From assembly GCF_003634045.1 (NCBI RefSeq), contig NZ_RBIM01000002.1, positions 372,001 through 436,000 of the forward strand: a stretch of 64,000 nucleotides of DNA, read 5' to 3'. Shown in pieces: positions 1 through 8,623 of the stretch. The stretch comes from Maricaulis maris (GTDB lineage Bacteria > Pseudomonadota > Alphaproteobacteria > Caulobacterales > Maricaulaceae). Positions within the stretch are counted from its first letter, which is position 1; every line of letters starts with the position of its first letter. A model generated the notes under the pieces. That model was not told the DNA's origin. It worked only from the letters and a program-made list of their open reading frames with translations, and did no database searches. Both the position numbers and the translations under genes were made by a program.

Positions 1-1293
1 ATTGCGCCGACCCGCGAACTCGCCGCCCAGTGCGCCGAGAATTTCGAGACCTATTCCAAGGGGCAGCGGCTTTCGATGGCGCTGCTGATCGGCGGCGTCG
101 CCTTTGGCCCGCAAGAGGAAATCCTCAACAAGGGTGCCGACGTCCTGATTGCGACGCCGGGCCGCCTGCTTGACCATTTCGGTCGCGGCAAGCTCTTGAT
201 GACCGGCGTACAGATGCTGGTGGTCGATGAAGCCGACCGCATGCTGGACATGGGATTCATTCCCGACCTCGAAAAAATCTTCTCGCTGGTCCCGCCGCCG
301 CCGCGCCGCCAGACACTGTTCTTCTCGGCCACCATGCCGAAGGAGATCCAGAGCCTGGTCGACCGTTTCCTGCGCGATCCTGAGCGTGTCGAAGTGTCGC
401 GACCGGCCCAGACCGGCGCCAATATCACCCAATTGATGGTTCGCTTGACCGACAGCTCGGCCAAGGCCAAGCGCGCCGCCCTGCGGCTCGCCATGGCGCG
501 TGAAGGCGTCCGCAACGGCATCATTTTCTCGAACCGCAAGCGCGATGTTGACGTGGTTGCCCGCTCGCTGCAGCGCCACGGTTTCTCCGCCGCCCCGATC
601 CATGGTGACCTCGACCAGTCGGCACGCACCGCGACCCTGGCCGATTTCAAGGCCGGCACCCTGCGCTTCCTCGTCGCCTCGGATGTGGCCGCACGCGGCC
701 TCGACATTCCCGATGTCAGCCATGTGTTCAATTACGACATGCCGCATCACGCCGACGACTATGTCCACCGCATCGGTCGCACCGGCCGCGCCGGCAAATC
801 CGGCGAATCGATCACGATTTTTGCGCCCGGCGACGAAAAGTCGCTGTCGGCGGTGGTAAAGCTCATCAAGCAGGAGATTCCCGAGCTCACGCTTGATGGT
901 CTCAACGACGCGTCTTCCGACGTCGGCGCCGGCTCGTCCGGCGGACGGTCTTCGTCCGGTCGTGGTAGCACGCGCAAAGGTCCCGAGAGCTCCGGGCGAT
1001 CACGACGTTCGCGATCAGGCAAGTCCGAAACAGCCGAACAGCCTCCCGCGGACGCGCAACCGGCGTCGGCCGCCACGCCAAGCGAACCGGTTGAGTCTAC
1101 TAAAGAAACCAAGCCGGCATCCGCAACCGACAACCGCCCGCCCCGCGCCAAACGCAACACGGACGATGCAAGCGAAGGCCATCGCAGATCGTCGCGCAAG
1201 CCGGGTCAAAAACGAGAACGCGGCTCGGATTCGGACCGGTCCGTGGTCGGCTTCGGTGACCATGTTCCCAGCTTCATGAACGCTGACCGTTAG
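1..1293 (+). CDS. rhlE: DEAD-box RNA helicase, RhlE type (5' end missing)
   Basis: ATP-dependent RNA helicase of the DEAD-box family, likely acting in RNA decay or ribosome assembly. The reading frame is already open at base 1, so the N-terminus with the Q motif and Walker A lies outside the window; 430 residues are visible. In order: motif Ia PTRELA (residues 3-8), the DEAD box in VVDEADRMLDMGF (DEAD at 76-79), SAT motif III (109-111), the ARGLDIPD motif V region, and HRIGRTGR motif VI (256-263). After about residue 300 comes a low-complexity tail rich in Ser, Arg and Lys, typical of RhlE-like proteins and probably an RNA-binding extension. The helicase core is certain; RhlE rather than another DEAD-box subfamily is inferred from the motif context and basic tail. 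Confidence 0.93.
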   Translation: MAPTRELAAQCAENFETYSKGQRLSMALLIGGVAFGPQEEILNKGADVLIATPGRLLDHFGRGKLLMTGVQMLVVDEADRMLDMGFIPDLEKIFSLVPPPPRRQTLFFSATMPKEIQSLVDRFLRDPERVEVSRPAQTGANITQLMVRLTDSSAKAKRAALRLAMAREGVRNGIIFSNRKRDVDVVARSLQRHGFSAAPIHGDLDQSARTATLADFKAGTLRFLVASDVAARGLDIPDVSHVFNYDMPHHADDYVHRIGRTGRAGKSGESITIFAPGDEKSLSAVVKLIKQEIPELTLDGLNDASSDVGAGSSGGRSSSGRGSTRKGPESSGRSRRSRSGKSETAEQPPADAQPASAATPSEPVESTKETKPASATDNRPPRAKRNTDDASEGHRRSSRKPGQKRERGSDSDRSVVGFGDHVPSFMNADR

Positions 1294-1438
1294 GGGCGTC
1301 GGTTCGAAGTCAGTCCCCGACCGACGTGCAGTTGCTCATATTCCATGAGCGATTTTTACCACTTCTTTCCCTTTGCGGGGTAGCGTCCCCCTTAACCGCT
1401 GGGCGAAGTCATTCGCCTCCGCAGGAAAGGACTTTCTG

Positions 1439-2491
1439 GTGAACGGTCGACTGCTTGGAAAAGAAGGACGTGAGTTCGCGCTCAAAGCGCTTGATCTCAT
1501 GGATCAATTCGGCATCGCGCCGACCCCCGAGAATTACGCGGTGTGGGTCTGCTTCGCCAGTGACACCAATCCGGAGCTTTGCGAAACCCTGCGCGGTCAT
1601 GTTGAAGCCGGCGATGCCTTCAGCGAGACCCTGAACGCCGAATTGTTCGAGCAGTATTTCCAGTGGAAGGCTATCCAGGACGCGATTCTGGAGAGCGGTG
1701 GAGTCATGTGCCGCGAATTGGGCGCAGTCCAGGAAACGCTCGAAGCCGCCGAACGTGATACGCTTGCCTATGGCAAGGCCCTTGAAGGCGCCAGCCATGA
1801 ACTGATCGCCAGCCCTGATGCCCAAGGCATGAAACGTCTGGTCGAGGGCCTCGTCTCGGCGACCGCGCGCATGCAACGGCGCAGCCAGGCGTTGGAAGAT
1901 CGCCTGCAAGCGACCTCGAATGAAGTGACCCAGTTGCGCTCGCATCTGGAGAAAGTTCGCGAAGAAGCGATGACTGATGCCCTCACCGGCATCGCCAATC
2001 GCAAGCGGTTCGATGAAAGCCTGCGCCGCGCCCGCCGCGACGCCGAAACCAAGAAACAGCCGCTCAGCCTGATCCTGTGCGATATCGACTTCTTCAAACG
2101 CTTCAACGACACTTGGGGCCATCAGACTGGCGACCAGATCATCCGTTTCGTCGCGGGCTGCCTCACGCGTCATGCCGGAGAAGGCCATCTGGTCGCCCGT
2201 TATGGCGGCGAGGAATTCGGCATCGTGATGCCAAACACGGCGCCAAATGTCGCCGAACAAGTGGCCGAGAAAATTCGCAAGACGGTTGAGTCCAAGAAGC
2301 TCCTGCGCAAATCGACCAACGAAGACCTTGGCAATATCACCGTCTCGCTGGGCATTGCGACCTATCAGGATGGCGAGTCCATCGAAGAGCTTATCGAGCG
2401 TTCCGACACCAATCTCTACCGGTCCAAGACCGAGGGTCGAAATCGCACCACGGTCGATGACGGGCGCACGAATTCGCGCAGCGCTGCCTGA
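1439..2491 (+). CDS. GGDEF-domain diguanylate cyclase
   Basis: Predicted soluble diguanylate cyclase making c-di-GMP from two GTP. The GTG at 1439 is chosen because AGGAAAGG (1423-1430) lies 8 nt upstream; a TTG start at 1373 would add 22 residues without a ribosome site. The 350-residue product has an uncharacterised alpha-helical N-terminal region (about 1-140), a short coiled coil (about 143-178) and a C-terminal GGDEF domain opening with DALTGIANR (180-188). The active loop is RYGGEEF (GGEEF 256-260), so catalysis is expected. The RxxD inhibitory site seen just before this loop in PleD is absent (EGHL occupies that place). There is no membrane segment or recognisable sensor domain, so the input signal is unknown. 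Confidence 0.9.
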   Translation: MNGRLLGKEGREFALKALDLMDQFGIAPTPENYAVWVCFASDTNPELCETLRGHVEAGDAFSETLNAELFEQYFQWKAIQDAILESGGVMCRELGAVQETLEAAERDTLAYGKALEGASHELIASPDAQGMKRLVEGLVSATARMQRRSQALEDRLQATSNEVTQLRSHLEKVREEAMTDALTGIANRKRFDESLRRARRDAETKKQPLSLILCDIDFFKRFNDTWGHQTGDQIIRFVAGCLTRHAGEGHLVARYGGEEFGIVMPNTAPNVAEQVAEKIRKTVESKKLLRKSTNEDLGNITVSLGIATYQDGESIEELIERSDTNLYRSKTEGRNRTTVDDGRTNSRSAA

Positions 2492-2521
2492 CAGCGGCTT
2501 GCAGGAAGGGATTGAATGGTC

Positions 2522-2547
2522 AGACCGCCCTCGCCGGCGGTCTTTTC
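2522..2547. terminator. Rho-independent terminator between convergent genes
   Basis: Arms AGACCGCC (2522-2529) and GGCGGTCT (2536-2543) form a perfect 8-bp stem with a 6-nt loop, followed by a T run (2543-2546). It ends the GGDEF gene on the plus strand and lies 4 nt from the stop of the convergent glutathione transferase gene. Confidence 0.75.
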
Positions 2548-2550
2548 ATA

Positions 2551-3141
2551 TCAGGCACCGACAGGTGGTGGCGTCGCCTTGAAACTGGGCCGCGCCTCCC
2601 AGGCTTCGAGCAGGCTCTTCAGGTGTGGCCGCCCGGCACGCCACTGGCTCTCGGGATAGCGGAAATCCATGTAGGACAGCGCGACCGCCATGGTCAGCGG
2701 TCCCTGCGCCAAGGGCGTATCAAGCGCCCCGACGGCCATTTCCAATTCGTCGATTGCCCGCATGATGCCGCGCTCGCGCCGGCCGATCCAATAATCCGAT
2801 TGAATGCCCTCATCGCGAACCATCTCGACCCGACGGGCCACGGTCAGATCAAGCAGGCCATTGCCCAGCGCCTCAAGCCGTCGATCATTCCAGTCTCGCG
2901 GCCACGGATCACCCGCCTGTTCACACAGATAGTCGGCGATCAACGCGCTCTCGGTATAGGCTTGGCCGTCATCCAGGACCAGGCACGGCACCCGGCCGAG
3001 CGGATTTGCGGCCAAGAGTTCCGGGTCATCATCGAACGGATGTGACTCAATTTCCTCGACCTGGCCGTCCAACCCCAGCTCGCGCACCATGACACGGCAT
3101 TTGCGGGAGTATGGCGATGTCGTCGAGATAATGAGTTTCAT
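2551..3141 (-). CDS. Glutathione S-transferase family protein
   Basis: A 196-residue GST-fold protein. The thioredoxin-like N-terminal domain begins MKLIISTTSPYSRKCRV, where the serine/cysteine pair near residues 9-15 occupies the glutathione-activating position. NPLGRVPCL and YTESALIADYL form the conserved cis-proline and glutathione-binding segments. The rest is the all-helical C-terminal domain. The start at 3141 is preferred over an upstream in-frame ATG (3195) because AAGGAG sits in the last codons of the preceding sufA gene, implying translational coupling. It is the last gene of the SUF cluster transcript, which suggests, without proving, a role in thiol redox homeostasis. The substrate cannot be read from sequence. 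Confidence 0.9.
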   Translation of the reverse strand: MKLIISTTSPYSRKCRVMVRELGLDGQVEEIESHPFDDDPELLAANPLGRVPCLVLDDGQAYTESALIADYLCEQAGDPWPRDWNDRRLEALGNGLLDLTVARRVEMVRDEGIQSDYWIGRRERGIMRAIDELEMAVGALDTPLAQGPLTMAVALSYMDFRYPESQWRAGRPHLKSLLEAWEARPSFKATPPPVGA

Positions 3142-3146
3142 GCCGG

Positions 3147-3506
3147 TCAGATCTCCTTGACAGGAACAATCGTCACGCTTTCCCCACAGCCACAAGCGTC
3201 GGTCTGATTGGGGTTGTTGAACACGAATTTCGCATGAAGCGGCGTGATTTCATAGTCGATCTGTGTGCCGAGCAAAAACAGGAGCGCCTTCGACTCCAAC
3301 ACGATCTCAACACCCTGGTCCTCGACACGCTCGTCGAGGGGGCCCGGGGCCTCAACATACGCCATCTCGTATTCCATGCCGGCACAGCCGCCATTCTTGA
3401 CGCCGACACGCAGGAATCCGGCGCCACGTTGGACCATCAGCGCCTTGACGCGCTGGGCCGCCGCTTCACTCAGGGTAACGGCCTTGGGACGTTCACGCAC
3501 GGTCAC
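3147..3506 (-). CDS. sufA: A-type iron-sulfur carrier SufA/ErpA-like
   Basis: A 119-residue A-type carrier that receives iron-sulfur clusters from the SufBCD scaffold and passes them to apo-proteins. The three conserved ligand cysteines are present: Cys41 in GGCAGMEY, and Cys105 and Cys107 in the DACGCGES tail. The length matches the family (about 105-125). It starts 9 nt after the sufT stop and is followed 5 nt later by the GST gene whose ribosome site it contains. SufA, ErpA and IscA cannot be separated reliably by eye; the symbol reflects the SUF context. Confidence 0.93.
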   Translation of the reverse strand: MTVRERPKAVTLSEAAAQRVKALMVQRGAGFLRVGVKNGGCAGMEYEMAYVEAPGPLDERVEDQGVEIVLESKALLFLLGTQIDYEITPLHAKFVFNNPNQTDACGCGESVTIVPVKEI

Positions 3507-3515
3507 ATCAGTCTC

Positions 3516-3944
3516 CTAAAACATGTTGAGCGCGAGTCGCGCTTCATCAGACATGCGGTCGGGCGTCCAGGGCGGCTCGAAGGTCAGATCGACCAACGCC
3601 TTGCCCACCCCGTCGACCTTTTCGACCGCGTCCTGGACCCAGCCCGGCATCTCGCCGGCCACAGGACAGCCCGGCGCTGTCAGCGACATCTGGACCTTCA
3701 AGGTCCGGTCGTCTTCGAGGTCGACCTTGTAGATCAAACCCAGCTCATAGATGTCGACCGGGATTTCCGGATCATAGACCGTCTTGAGCGCTTCAACGAC
3801 GTCATCCGTGATCCGCGCCAACTCATCAGCGGGAATTGCCCCGGTGCCGTCGGCGGGGTGGCTGTCTGAGACAGCTGCATGGATGATCTCCGCTTCGGTG
3901 GGAGCGGACAGGTCAATCACATCGCGGTCGGTTCGTTCGGTCAT
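3516..3944 (-). CDS. sufT: SufT-type DUF59/MIP18 iron-sulfur maturation protein
   Basis: A 142-residue DUF59 (MIP18) protein that helps mature iron-sulfur proteins under iron limitation or oxidative stress. It has a polar N-terminal extension of about 40 residues, then the family signatures YDPEIPVDIYELGLIY and LTAPGCPVAGEMP; Cys93 is the conserved cysteine. An upstream in-frame ATG at 4085 would lie inside sufS and is rejected in favour of MTERTDRD at 3944, 8 nt after the sufS stop. This is the usual alphaproteobacterial position between sufS and sufA. Confidence 0.92.
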   Translation of the reverse strand: MTERTDRDVIDLSAPTEAEIIHAAVSDSHPADGTGAIPADELARITDDVVEALKTVYDPEIPVDIYELGLIYKVDLEDDRTLKVQMSLTAPGCPVAGEMPGWVQDAVEKVDGVGKALVDLTFEPPWTPDRMSDEARLALNMF

Positions 3945-3952
3945 GATAAGTC

Positions 3953-5194
3953 CTAGATGAGGAAGTCGCGGGCCTTTTTCAATGCGTCGACGAACGCATC
4001 GGCCTCTTCGATCGTGTTGTAGATGGCAAAACTGGCACGGGCGGTCGATGTCACGCCCATGCGCCGCATCAGCGGCTGAGCGCAATGATGGCCCGCGCGC
4101 ACCGCGACACCGTATTTGTCGAGTATCTGCGCCACATCATGCGGGTGGGCACCCTCCAGCGTGAAGGAGATGATCGCCCCCTTGTCCTGGGCGGTGCCGA
4201 CAAGCCGCAAGCCATCGATTTCTGCCAGACCGGTCATGGCCCGGTCCATCAGGGCGCGCTCATGCTCGAGCACCGCCAGGCGATTATGACGTTCCAGCCA
4301 GCGAATGGCGGCGCCCAGACCGATCGCATCGGCAATCGCCGGCGTGCCGGCCTCGAACTTGTGCGGCACATCGGCGAAGGTCACCCGATCCTCGAACACA
4401 TCGGCAATCATCTCGCCGCCGCCCATATAGGGGGGCAGACGGTCAAGCCAGTCGCCCTTGGCATAGAGCGCGCCGATGCCCGACGGGCCATAGAGCTTGT
4501 GACCGGTGAAGACGAAGAAATCACAATCCAGGGCCTGGACGTCGACCGGCAGGTGGACCGCCGATTGCGAGCCGTCCAGCAGCACCGGAACGTCATGCGT
4601 CTTGGCGATTTCGACGATCCGGGCAGCATCATTCACCGTACCGAGCACGTTCGACATATGGGTGATGGCGATCAGCTTGGTCTTCTCATTCACCATGTCT
4701 GCCAGCTGTGAATAGTCCAGCTCTCCGGCATCGGTGACCGGTGCCCAATGCAAGCTTAGGCCTTTGGAATCAGACAATAAGCGCCAAGGAACGATATTGG
4801 AGTGATGCTCCATCTGGGAGATGATGATCTCGTCGCCAGCACTCAGCAGCTGGCCGAAACTGTTGGTCACCAGATTGATCGCTTCGGTCGAACCGCGGGT
4901 GAAGACGATCTCTTCCGTGCTCGCCGCATTGAGGAAACGGCGGACATCCTCGCGCGATTTTTCGAACTCTTCCGTCGTCTCATTCGCCAGCGTATGCAGG
5001 CCGCGATGCACATTGGCGTACGAGGCGCGATAAACGCCGGCGACACTCTCGATCACGAATTCGGGCTTTTGGGCCGACGCCGCATTGTCGAGATAGCGCA
5101 GCGGATAGCCATTGATCTCGCGTTGCAGGATCGGGAATTCGGCGCGGATCGCGTCGATGTTCAACGGTGCCTCGATTGTGCTCTGCGCCGTCAT
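3953..5194 (-). CDS. sufS: Cysteine desulfurase SufS
   Basis: PLP-dependent class V aminotransferase-fold enzyme that converts cysteine to alanine and a protein-bound persulfide, supplying sulfur to SufBCD. Length is 413 residues, as expected for group II (SufS) desulfurases. The Schiff-base lysine is Lys233 in FTGHKLYGPSG and the persulfide cysteine is Cys371 in RAGHHCAQP, with the short group II loop. The ATG overlaps the sufD stop codon in an ATGA tetranucleotide, so the two are translationally coupled. No SufE gene is adjacent; the sulfur acceptor must be encoded elsewhere or replaced by another transfer protein. Confidence 0.96.
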   Translation of the reverse strand: MTAQSTIEAPLNIDAIRAEFPILQREINGYPLRYLDNAASAQKPEFVIESVAGVYRASYANVHRGLHTLANETTEEFEKSREDVRRFLNAASTEEIVFTRGSTEAINLVTNSFGQLLSAGDEIIISQMEHHSNIVPWRLLSDSKGLSLHWAPVTDAGELDYSQLADMVNEKTKLIAITHMSNVLGTVNDAARIVEIAKTHDVPVLLDGSQSAVHLPVDVQALDCDFFVFTGHKLYGPSGIGALYAKGDWLDRLPPYMGGGEMIADVFEDRVTFADVPHKFEAGTPAIADAIGLGAAIRWLERHNRLAVLEHERALMDRAMTGLAEIDGLRLVGTAQDKGAIISFTLEGAHPHDVAQILDKYGVAVRAGHHCAQPLMRRMGVTSTARASFAIYNTIEEADAFVDALKKARDFLI

Positions 5195-6219
5195 GTCAGC
5201 GCCCCCAAGCGGGTTCGCAGCCAGACCTTCAACTCATCACGCAGCGCTTCGTCGCGGACCATGTCGAGCGGTTCGGCCAGATAGCTCTCGATCAGAAGCG
5301 CCCGCGCCTTGGCTTCCGGCAGGCCGCGTTGGCGCATGTAAAAGAGCGCCGTTTCATCCAGCGTGCCGAGCGCATTGCCATGCGCGCACTGGACATCATC
5401 GGCGTAGATTTCCAGCTCCGGCTTGGCGTCGATCTCGGCTTTCTCCCCAAGCATCAAGGCCCGGTGCGTCATGCGCGCATCGGTCTGCTGTGCCGCGCGA
5501 TCGACGATGAATTTGCCCTGGAAAACCCCCTGTCCGCCGGAGGCGACGGCGCCCTTTACGAGCTGCGTCGTGATGCCGCCCGGGCCGGTGTGGTGAACGA
5601 CCGTCGTCGTATCGGCGTGGCGGCCGGCAGCGAGAATGTAGGCCCCACCAAGCTCGACCGAAGCGCCCTGCCCCGGATGTGCAATATGCGTCTCGTTGCG
5701 CGACAACTTGGCACCGCTGTCGATCAGCGTCTGGTTCAGCGTGGCACCTTCGTCCAGCGTGATCTCGGCCGAACCGATGAAGACGGCGCTCTCATGATGG
5801 TCGGCGACGACAATACGGTCGAGACGGCCACCGGCTTCAATCCGGACATTCAGGTGCCAATTTCCGAGCGCGCCGGCCTCACCGTGCAAGCGTTCGACAA
5901 GCGTCACGCTGGTACCGCCCGGAACGACCAGTTCGGCATCGCCGGCGCTGGCGCCTGCCGAAGCGCGCACAGCCAGCTCGATCCGGTCACCATCGGCCAA
6001 TTGAGCCAGCGCATCGAGGCCGGAGACAGTCAACGCACCAACGCCTGTCACGTCATTGGCGGCGCGGCGCAGGTCGGACCATTTCCACAGCTCGTGACGA
6101 CGTGTCGGCAGCCCGTCCTTGCGGGTAGTTTCGCGCAATTGCGCACGCCATCCGGTTGCACCATCCAATGCATCGATCAGGGCCTGCTCGGCCGGAATAT
6201 GGGACAGGGTCAAGCTCAT
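5191..6219 (-). CDS. sufD: Fe-S scaffold complex subunit SufD
   Basis: A 342-residue SufD protein, partner of SufB and SufC in the SufBC2D scaffold. It has the characteristic C-terminal beta-helix and the terminal motif around MRQRGLPEAKARALLIESYLAEPL, parallel to the [20 protein letters not shown] segment of SufB. The core stretch ending DDVQCAHGNALGTLDETALFYMRQRG contains the conserved His near the SufB-SufD interface. It is shorter than the E. coli homologue (about 420), the difference lying in the N-terminal helical part. It lies 3 nt downstream of sufC. Confidence 0.93.
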   Translation of the reverse strand: MSLTLSHIPAEQALIDALDGATGWRAQLRETTRKDGLPTRRHELWKWSDLRRAANDVTGVGALTVSGLDALAQLADGDRIELAVRASAGASAGDAELVVPGGTSVTLVERLHGEAGALGNWHLNVRIEAGGRLDRIVVADHHESAVFIGSAEITLDEGATLNQTLIDSGAKLSRNETHIAHPGQGASVELGGAYILAAGRHADTTTVVHHTGPGGITTQLVKGAVASGGQGVFQGKFIVDRAAQQTDARMTHRALMLGEKAEIDAKPELEIYADDVQCAHGNALGTLDETALFYMRQRGLPEAKARALLIESYLAEPLDMVRDEALRDELKVWLRTRLGALT

Positions 6220-6222
6220 GCC

Positions 6223-6993
6223 TCAGGCCGCCTCGCCGAGATATTTGTCATAGCCTTCGGCTTCCAGCTCGCGGGCCAGTTCCGGGCCGCCCGATTTGAC
6301 GATCCGGCCATCGGCCATGACATGGACGACATCCGGCGTGATGTGGTCCAAGAGGCGCTGATAATGGGTGATCACCAGCATGCCGCGATCGGGCGCCCGC
6401 AGCGCGTTGACGCCGTCGGAGACGATTTTCAGCGCGTCGATATCGAGGCCACTGTCGGTCTCGTCGAGGATGAGGAATTTCGGTTCCAGGACAAGCGCTT
6501 GGAGGATTTCCATGCGCTTTTTCTCACCCCCGGAAAAGCCGACATTGACCGGGCGTTTGAGCATGTCCATCGAGACATTCAGCTGTTTGGCCTTTTCCCG
6601 GATCAGCTTCATGAATTGAGGCGCCGAAACCTCCTCCTCGCCGCGCGTCGCACGCTGGGCGTTGAGCGCTTCCTTAAGGAAGGTGATAGTCGGAACCCCC
6701 GGAATTTCAACGGGATATTGGAAGGACAGGTAGAGACCCAAAGCGGCGCGTTCTTCCGGCGCCAGCGCGGCCAGATCCTCGCCGGCAAATTCCATCGACC
6801 CACCCGTGACCTCATAACCATCACGGCCTGTCAGCACATAGGAAAGCGTCGATTTGCCCGAACCGTTCGGCCCCATGATGGCATGCACCTCGCCCGCCGG
6901 CACGTCGAGCGACAAGCCTTTCAGGATCGGCTTTTCTTCCCCGTCCTGGGTCTCAACTTTGCAGCGAAGGTCTTGGATTTTCAGCATTGTCAT
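6223..6993 (-). CDS. sufC: Fe-S assembly ATPase SufC
   Basis: ABC-type ATPase of the SufBC2D complex; it powers cluster assembly and is not a transporter. The 256 residues carry Walker A GPNGSGKST (41-49), the Q-loop in LSFQYPVEIPG, the signature FSGGEKKR, Walker B with D-loop in LILDETDSGLD, and the switch His in VITHYQRLL. All are intact. Two close starts are possible (6993 and 6987); neither has a strong ribosome site. It is separated from sufB by three unrelated genes, an uncommon arrangement. Confidence 0.96.
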   Translation of the reverse strand: MTMLKIQDLRCKVETQDGEEKPILKGLSLDVPAGEVHAIMGPNGSGKSTLSYVLTGRDGYEVTGGSMEFAGEDLAALAPEERAALGLYLSFQYPVEIPGVPTITFLKEALNAQRATRGEEEVSAPQFMKLIREKAKQLNVSMDMLKRPVNVGFSGGEKKRMEILQALVLEPKFLILDETDSGLDIDALKIVSDGVNALRAPDRGMLVITHYQRLLDHITPDVVHVMADGRIVKSGGPELARELEAEGYDKYLGEAA

Positions 6994-7028
6994 GTCCGTC
7001 TCTTGTCGTCGGTGCAGCGGGATGCGGG

Positions 7029-7691
7029 TCAGTTGGCGAGACCCGCCTCGCAGTCGGCGGTGATCGTCGCAGCATCAAGGCCGCGGGCCATGACCCCCGA
7101 TCCGTCGGTGATGGTGCAGCTGCCGTCAGCGGCGTTGATCAACATCTCGTAGATGGGAACAAATCCATCAACATCAAGCAGTTGTGCGGTTTCGTAATAG
7201 GTGGCGGCGCTGTCGCGCGTTGTCGTGATGACCAGGCCGTCGCGCAGTTCGAAGGCATCGACACCAAATCCGCCTAGCTCGCCGGACGGGTAGTAGATGC
7301 CCGCCTCATCGGCCTGCCAGACATAGTAGTAGGTGTTCACATTGCCGGTGATGTAGGGGATGAAGAGTTCCGGCGCGCCATCCTCGTTGATATCGCGCAG
7401 GGCCGGCGCCGAAACGACGCTTTCAATGGTCAGCGGATCGGAGGCGTCGAGCAGTTCGCCGGTCATCGGATCGTGCTGGGTGAAGCTGAGAATCGACTCC
7501 CATTCACCTGTTTCATAAGCGAAATTTAGCAGGACGTCTGCCGGCATCAGGGCGCAGTCGACGGCCCCGGCGGAGCCGATTTCCAGCGTGTCGCACCAGG
7601 GCATGCCGTCGTCTGCATGGGTGAAGTCCTGGCCATGGGCGGCCGTCGCGACGAGACCTGCGACAAGCACCGCGGCGAGCCGGGTCATCAT
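7029..7691 (-). CDS. Secreted protein of unknown function with FG-GAP-like motif
   Basis: Not a recognised family. The product has a convincing signal peptide (MMTRLAAVLVAGLVATAAHGQ) followed by about 195 residues that are acidic and rich in beta-propensity stretches. One segment, RDINEDGAPELFIPYITG, resembles the calcium-binding loops of FG-GAP/VCBS repeats but does not recur clearly. Four cysteines (WCDTL, VDCAL, GSCTI, ADCEA) could form two periplasmic disulfides. The start is uncertain because the 5' end has many in-frame ATGs; 7691 is chosen for its short signal peptide and an AGGA just upstream, but starts up to 7766 are possible. It lies in line with the SUF genes, 35 nt before sufC, so it is probably co-transcribed. 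Function unknown. Confidence 0.7.
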   Translation of the reverse strand: MMTRLAAVLVAGLVATAAHGQDFTHADDGMPWCDTLEIGSAGAVDCALMPADVLLNFAYETGEWESILSFTQHDPMTGELLDASDPLTIESVVSAPALRDINEDGAPELFIPYITGNVNTYYYVWQADEAGIYYPSGELGGFGVDAFELRDGLVITTTRDSAATYYETAQLLDVDGFVPIYEMLINAADGSCTITDGSGVMARGLDAATITADCEAGLAN

Positions 7692-7769
7692 CGGGGTCAT
7701 CCTGGTGGCCATTGTGGTGATCATCGTCATCATCATCTTTCCCGCGTCATGGAGAGGCTGGCGCACGCG

Positions 7770-8264
7770 TCAGCCCTCGCCCTCCCAGTAGTCGACCGGT
7801 TCGGCGGCAAACGCGCGATGCCGGAAGGCCGGTTCATCACCATCGGCCTCGGACCAGCGCACGGCGCCGACCTTGTTGCTGTCCGGATATTCGACGACAT
7901 CAACCGGCTGCATTGTCGAGACGCAGATATATTTGAGATCGCCGGTACCGGTATTGACCAGCTGGTGCGCCACCTCGCGACCGCCGGTCGGCGCGGCCAG
8001 GACATGTCCGGCGCGCACGGTGTGACGTTCCTCGCCGAAGCGATAGGTGCCCTCACCTTCCAGGATGATGATGGCTTCCTCGATGGCGTGGTGATTGTGA
8101 TAGGGGAAAGCCGTCTTGCCGGGCGGCACGATGGTCAGGCAACAGCCCAGCTGTTGCAATCCGATCAACGGACCAAGCCGCGCCAAGTCGGCGGAAAAGG
8201 TCTCGCCATGCGCCAGGTTTTCCAGGGCGACATCGTCGATATGGGTGACGGGGGAGCGGGTCAC
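7770..8264 (-). CDS. Cupin-domain protein
   Basis: A 164-residue single-domain cupin. The first metal-binding motif is visible in PYHNHHAIEEAIIILEGEG (His56, His58, Glu62 or Glu63) and the second histidine lies in GREVAHQLVNTG (His100), so a metal site is likely intact. The C-terminal segment (VDVVEYPDSNKVGAVRW onwards) follows the pattern of cupins annotated as possible auxin-binding or sugar-isomerase-like proteins. The start overlaps the stop of the preceding gene (ATGA), so it is translated as part of the SUF transcript. No substrate can be inferred. Confidence 0.85.
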   Translation of the reverse strand: MTRSPVTHIDDVALENLAHGETFSADLARLGPLIGLQQLGCCLTIVPPGKTAFPYHNHHAIEEAIIILEGEGTYRFGEERHTVRAGHVLAAPTGGREVAHQLVNTGTGDLKYICVSTMQPVDVVEYPDSNKVGAVRWSEADGDEPAFRHRAFAAEPVDYWEGEG

Positions 8265-8623
8265 AGGTCAGCCTCGGTATACTGGGCGACAACCTCGATC
8301 TTGCCGACAATCGCCGCGTTGAAGGCATCTAGCTCTTCCGCCAGCACCCACAATTCCTCATGCATACCGCCCCCGACGATCTTGCGGTCATACTGATCTG
8401 ATACGTCGCGGCGCACGGCAAACCGCGTAACATAGCCAAGCTTGTCCGCGTTGTGCCGGACATTCCAGTCGCGCGCGATCTGGCGAGCATAGGCCTCATT
8501 CGTCACCGGATAGAAGATCGGTTGTTCGGGAAGACGCGGCGGAAAGGCCTGCCAGTCGGCAGCCTCTATCAGCGCCAGTTCCTTGGTGCCGACAGGCCGG
8601 TAAAGCGTGACCGTTTCACTCAT
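8261..8623 (-). CDS. Small conserved protein of unknown function between sufB and the cupin gene
   Basis: A 120-residue soluble protein beginning [21 protein letters not shown] recall similar proteins carrying the uninformative label ADP-ribosylation/crystallin J1; nothing here shows ADP-ribosyl hydrolase residues, so that label should not be trusted. Conserved-looking segments are WQAFPPRLPEQPIFYPVTNEAYA, followed by RQIARDWN. The ATG at 8623 shares one base with the sufB stop (TGATG); a GTG one codon earlier is also possible. Its end overlaps the cupin start, so it is coupled on both sides within the SUF cluster. Confidence 0.8.
   Translation of the reverse strand: MSETVTLYRPVGTKELALIEAADWQAFPPRLPEQPIFYPVTNEAYARQIARDWNVRHNADKLGYVTRFAVRRDVSDQYDRKIVGGGMHEELWVLAEELDAFNAAIVGKIEVVAQYTEADL

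Noticed and set aside
5167-7152. Plus-strand frame of 661 codons opposite sufD/sufC
   Set aside because: Lies wholly opposite verified suf genes and shows no family signature.
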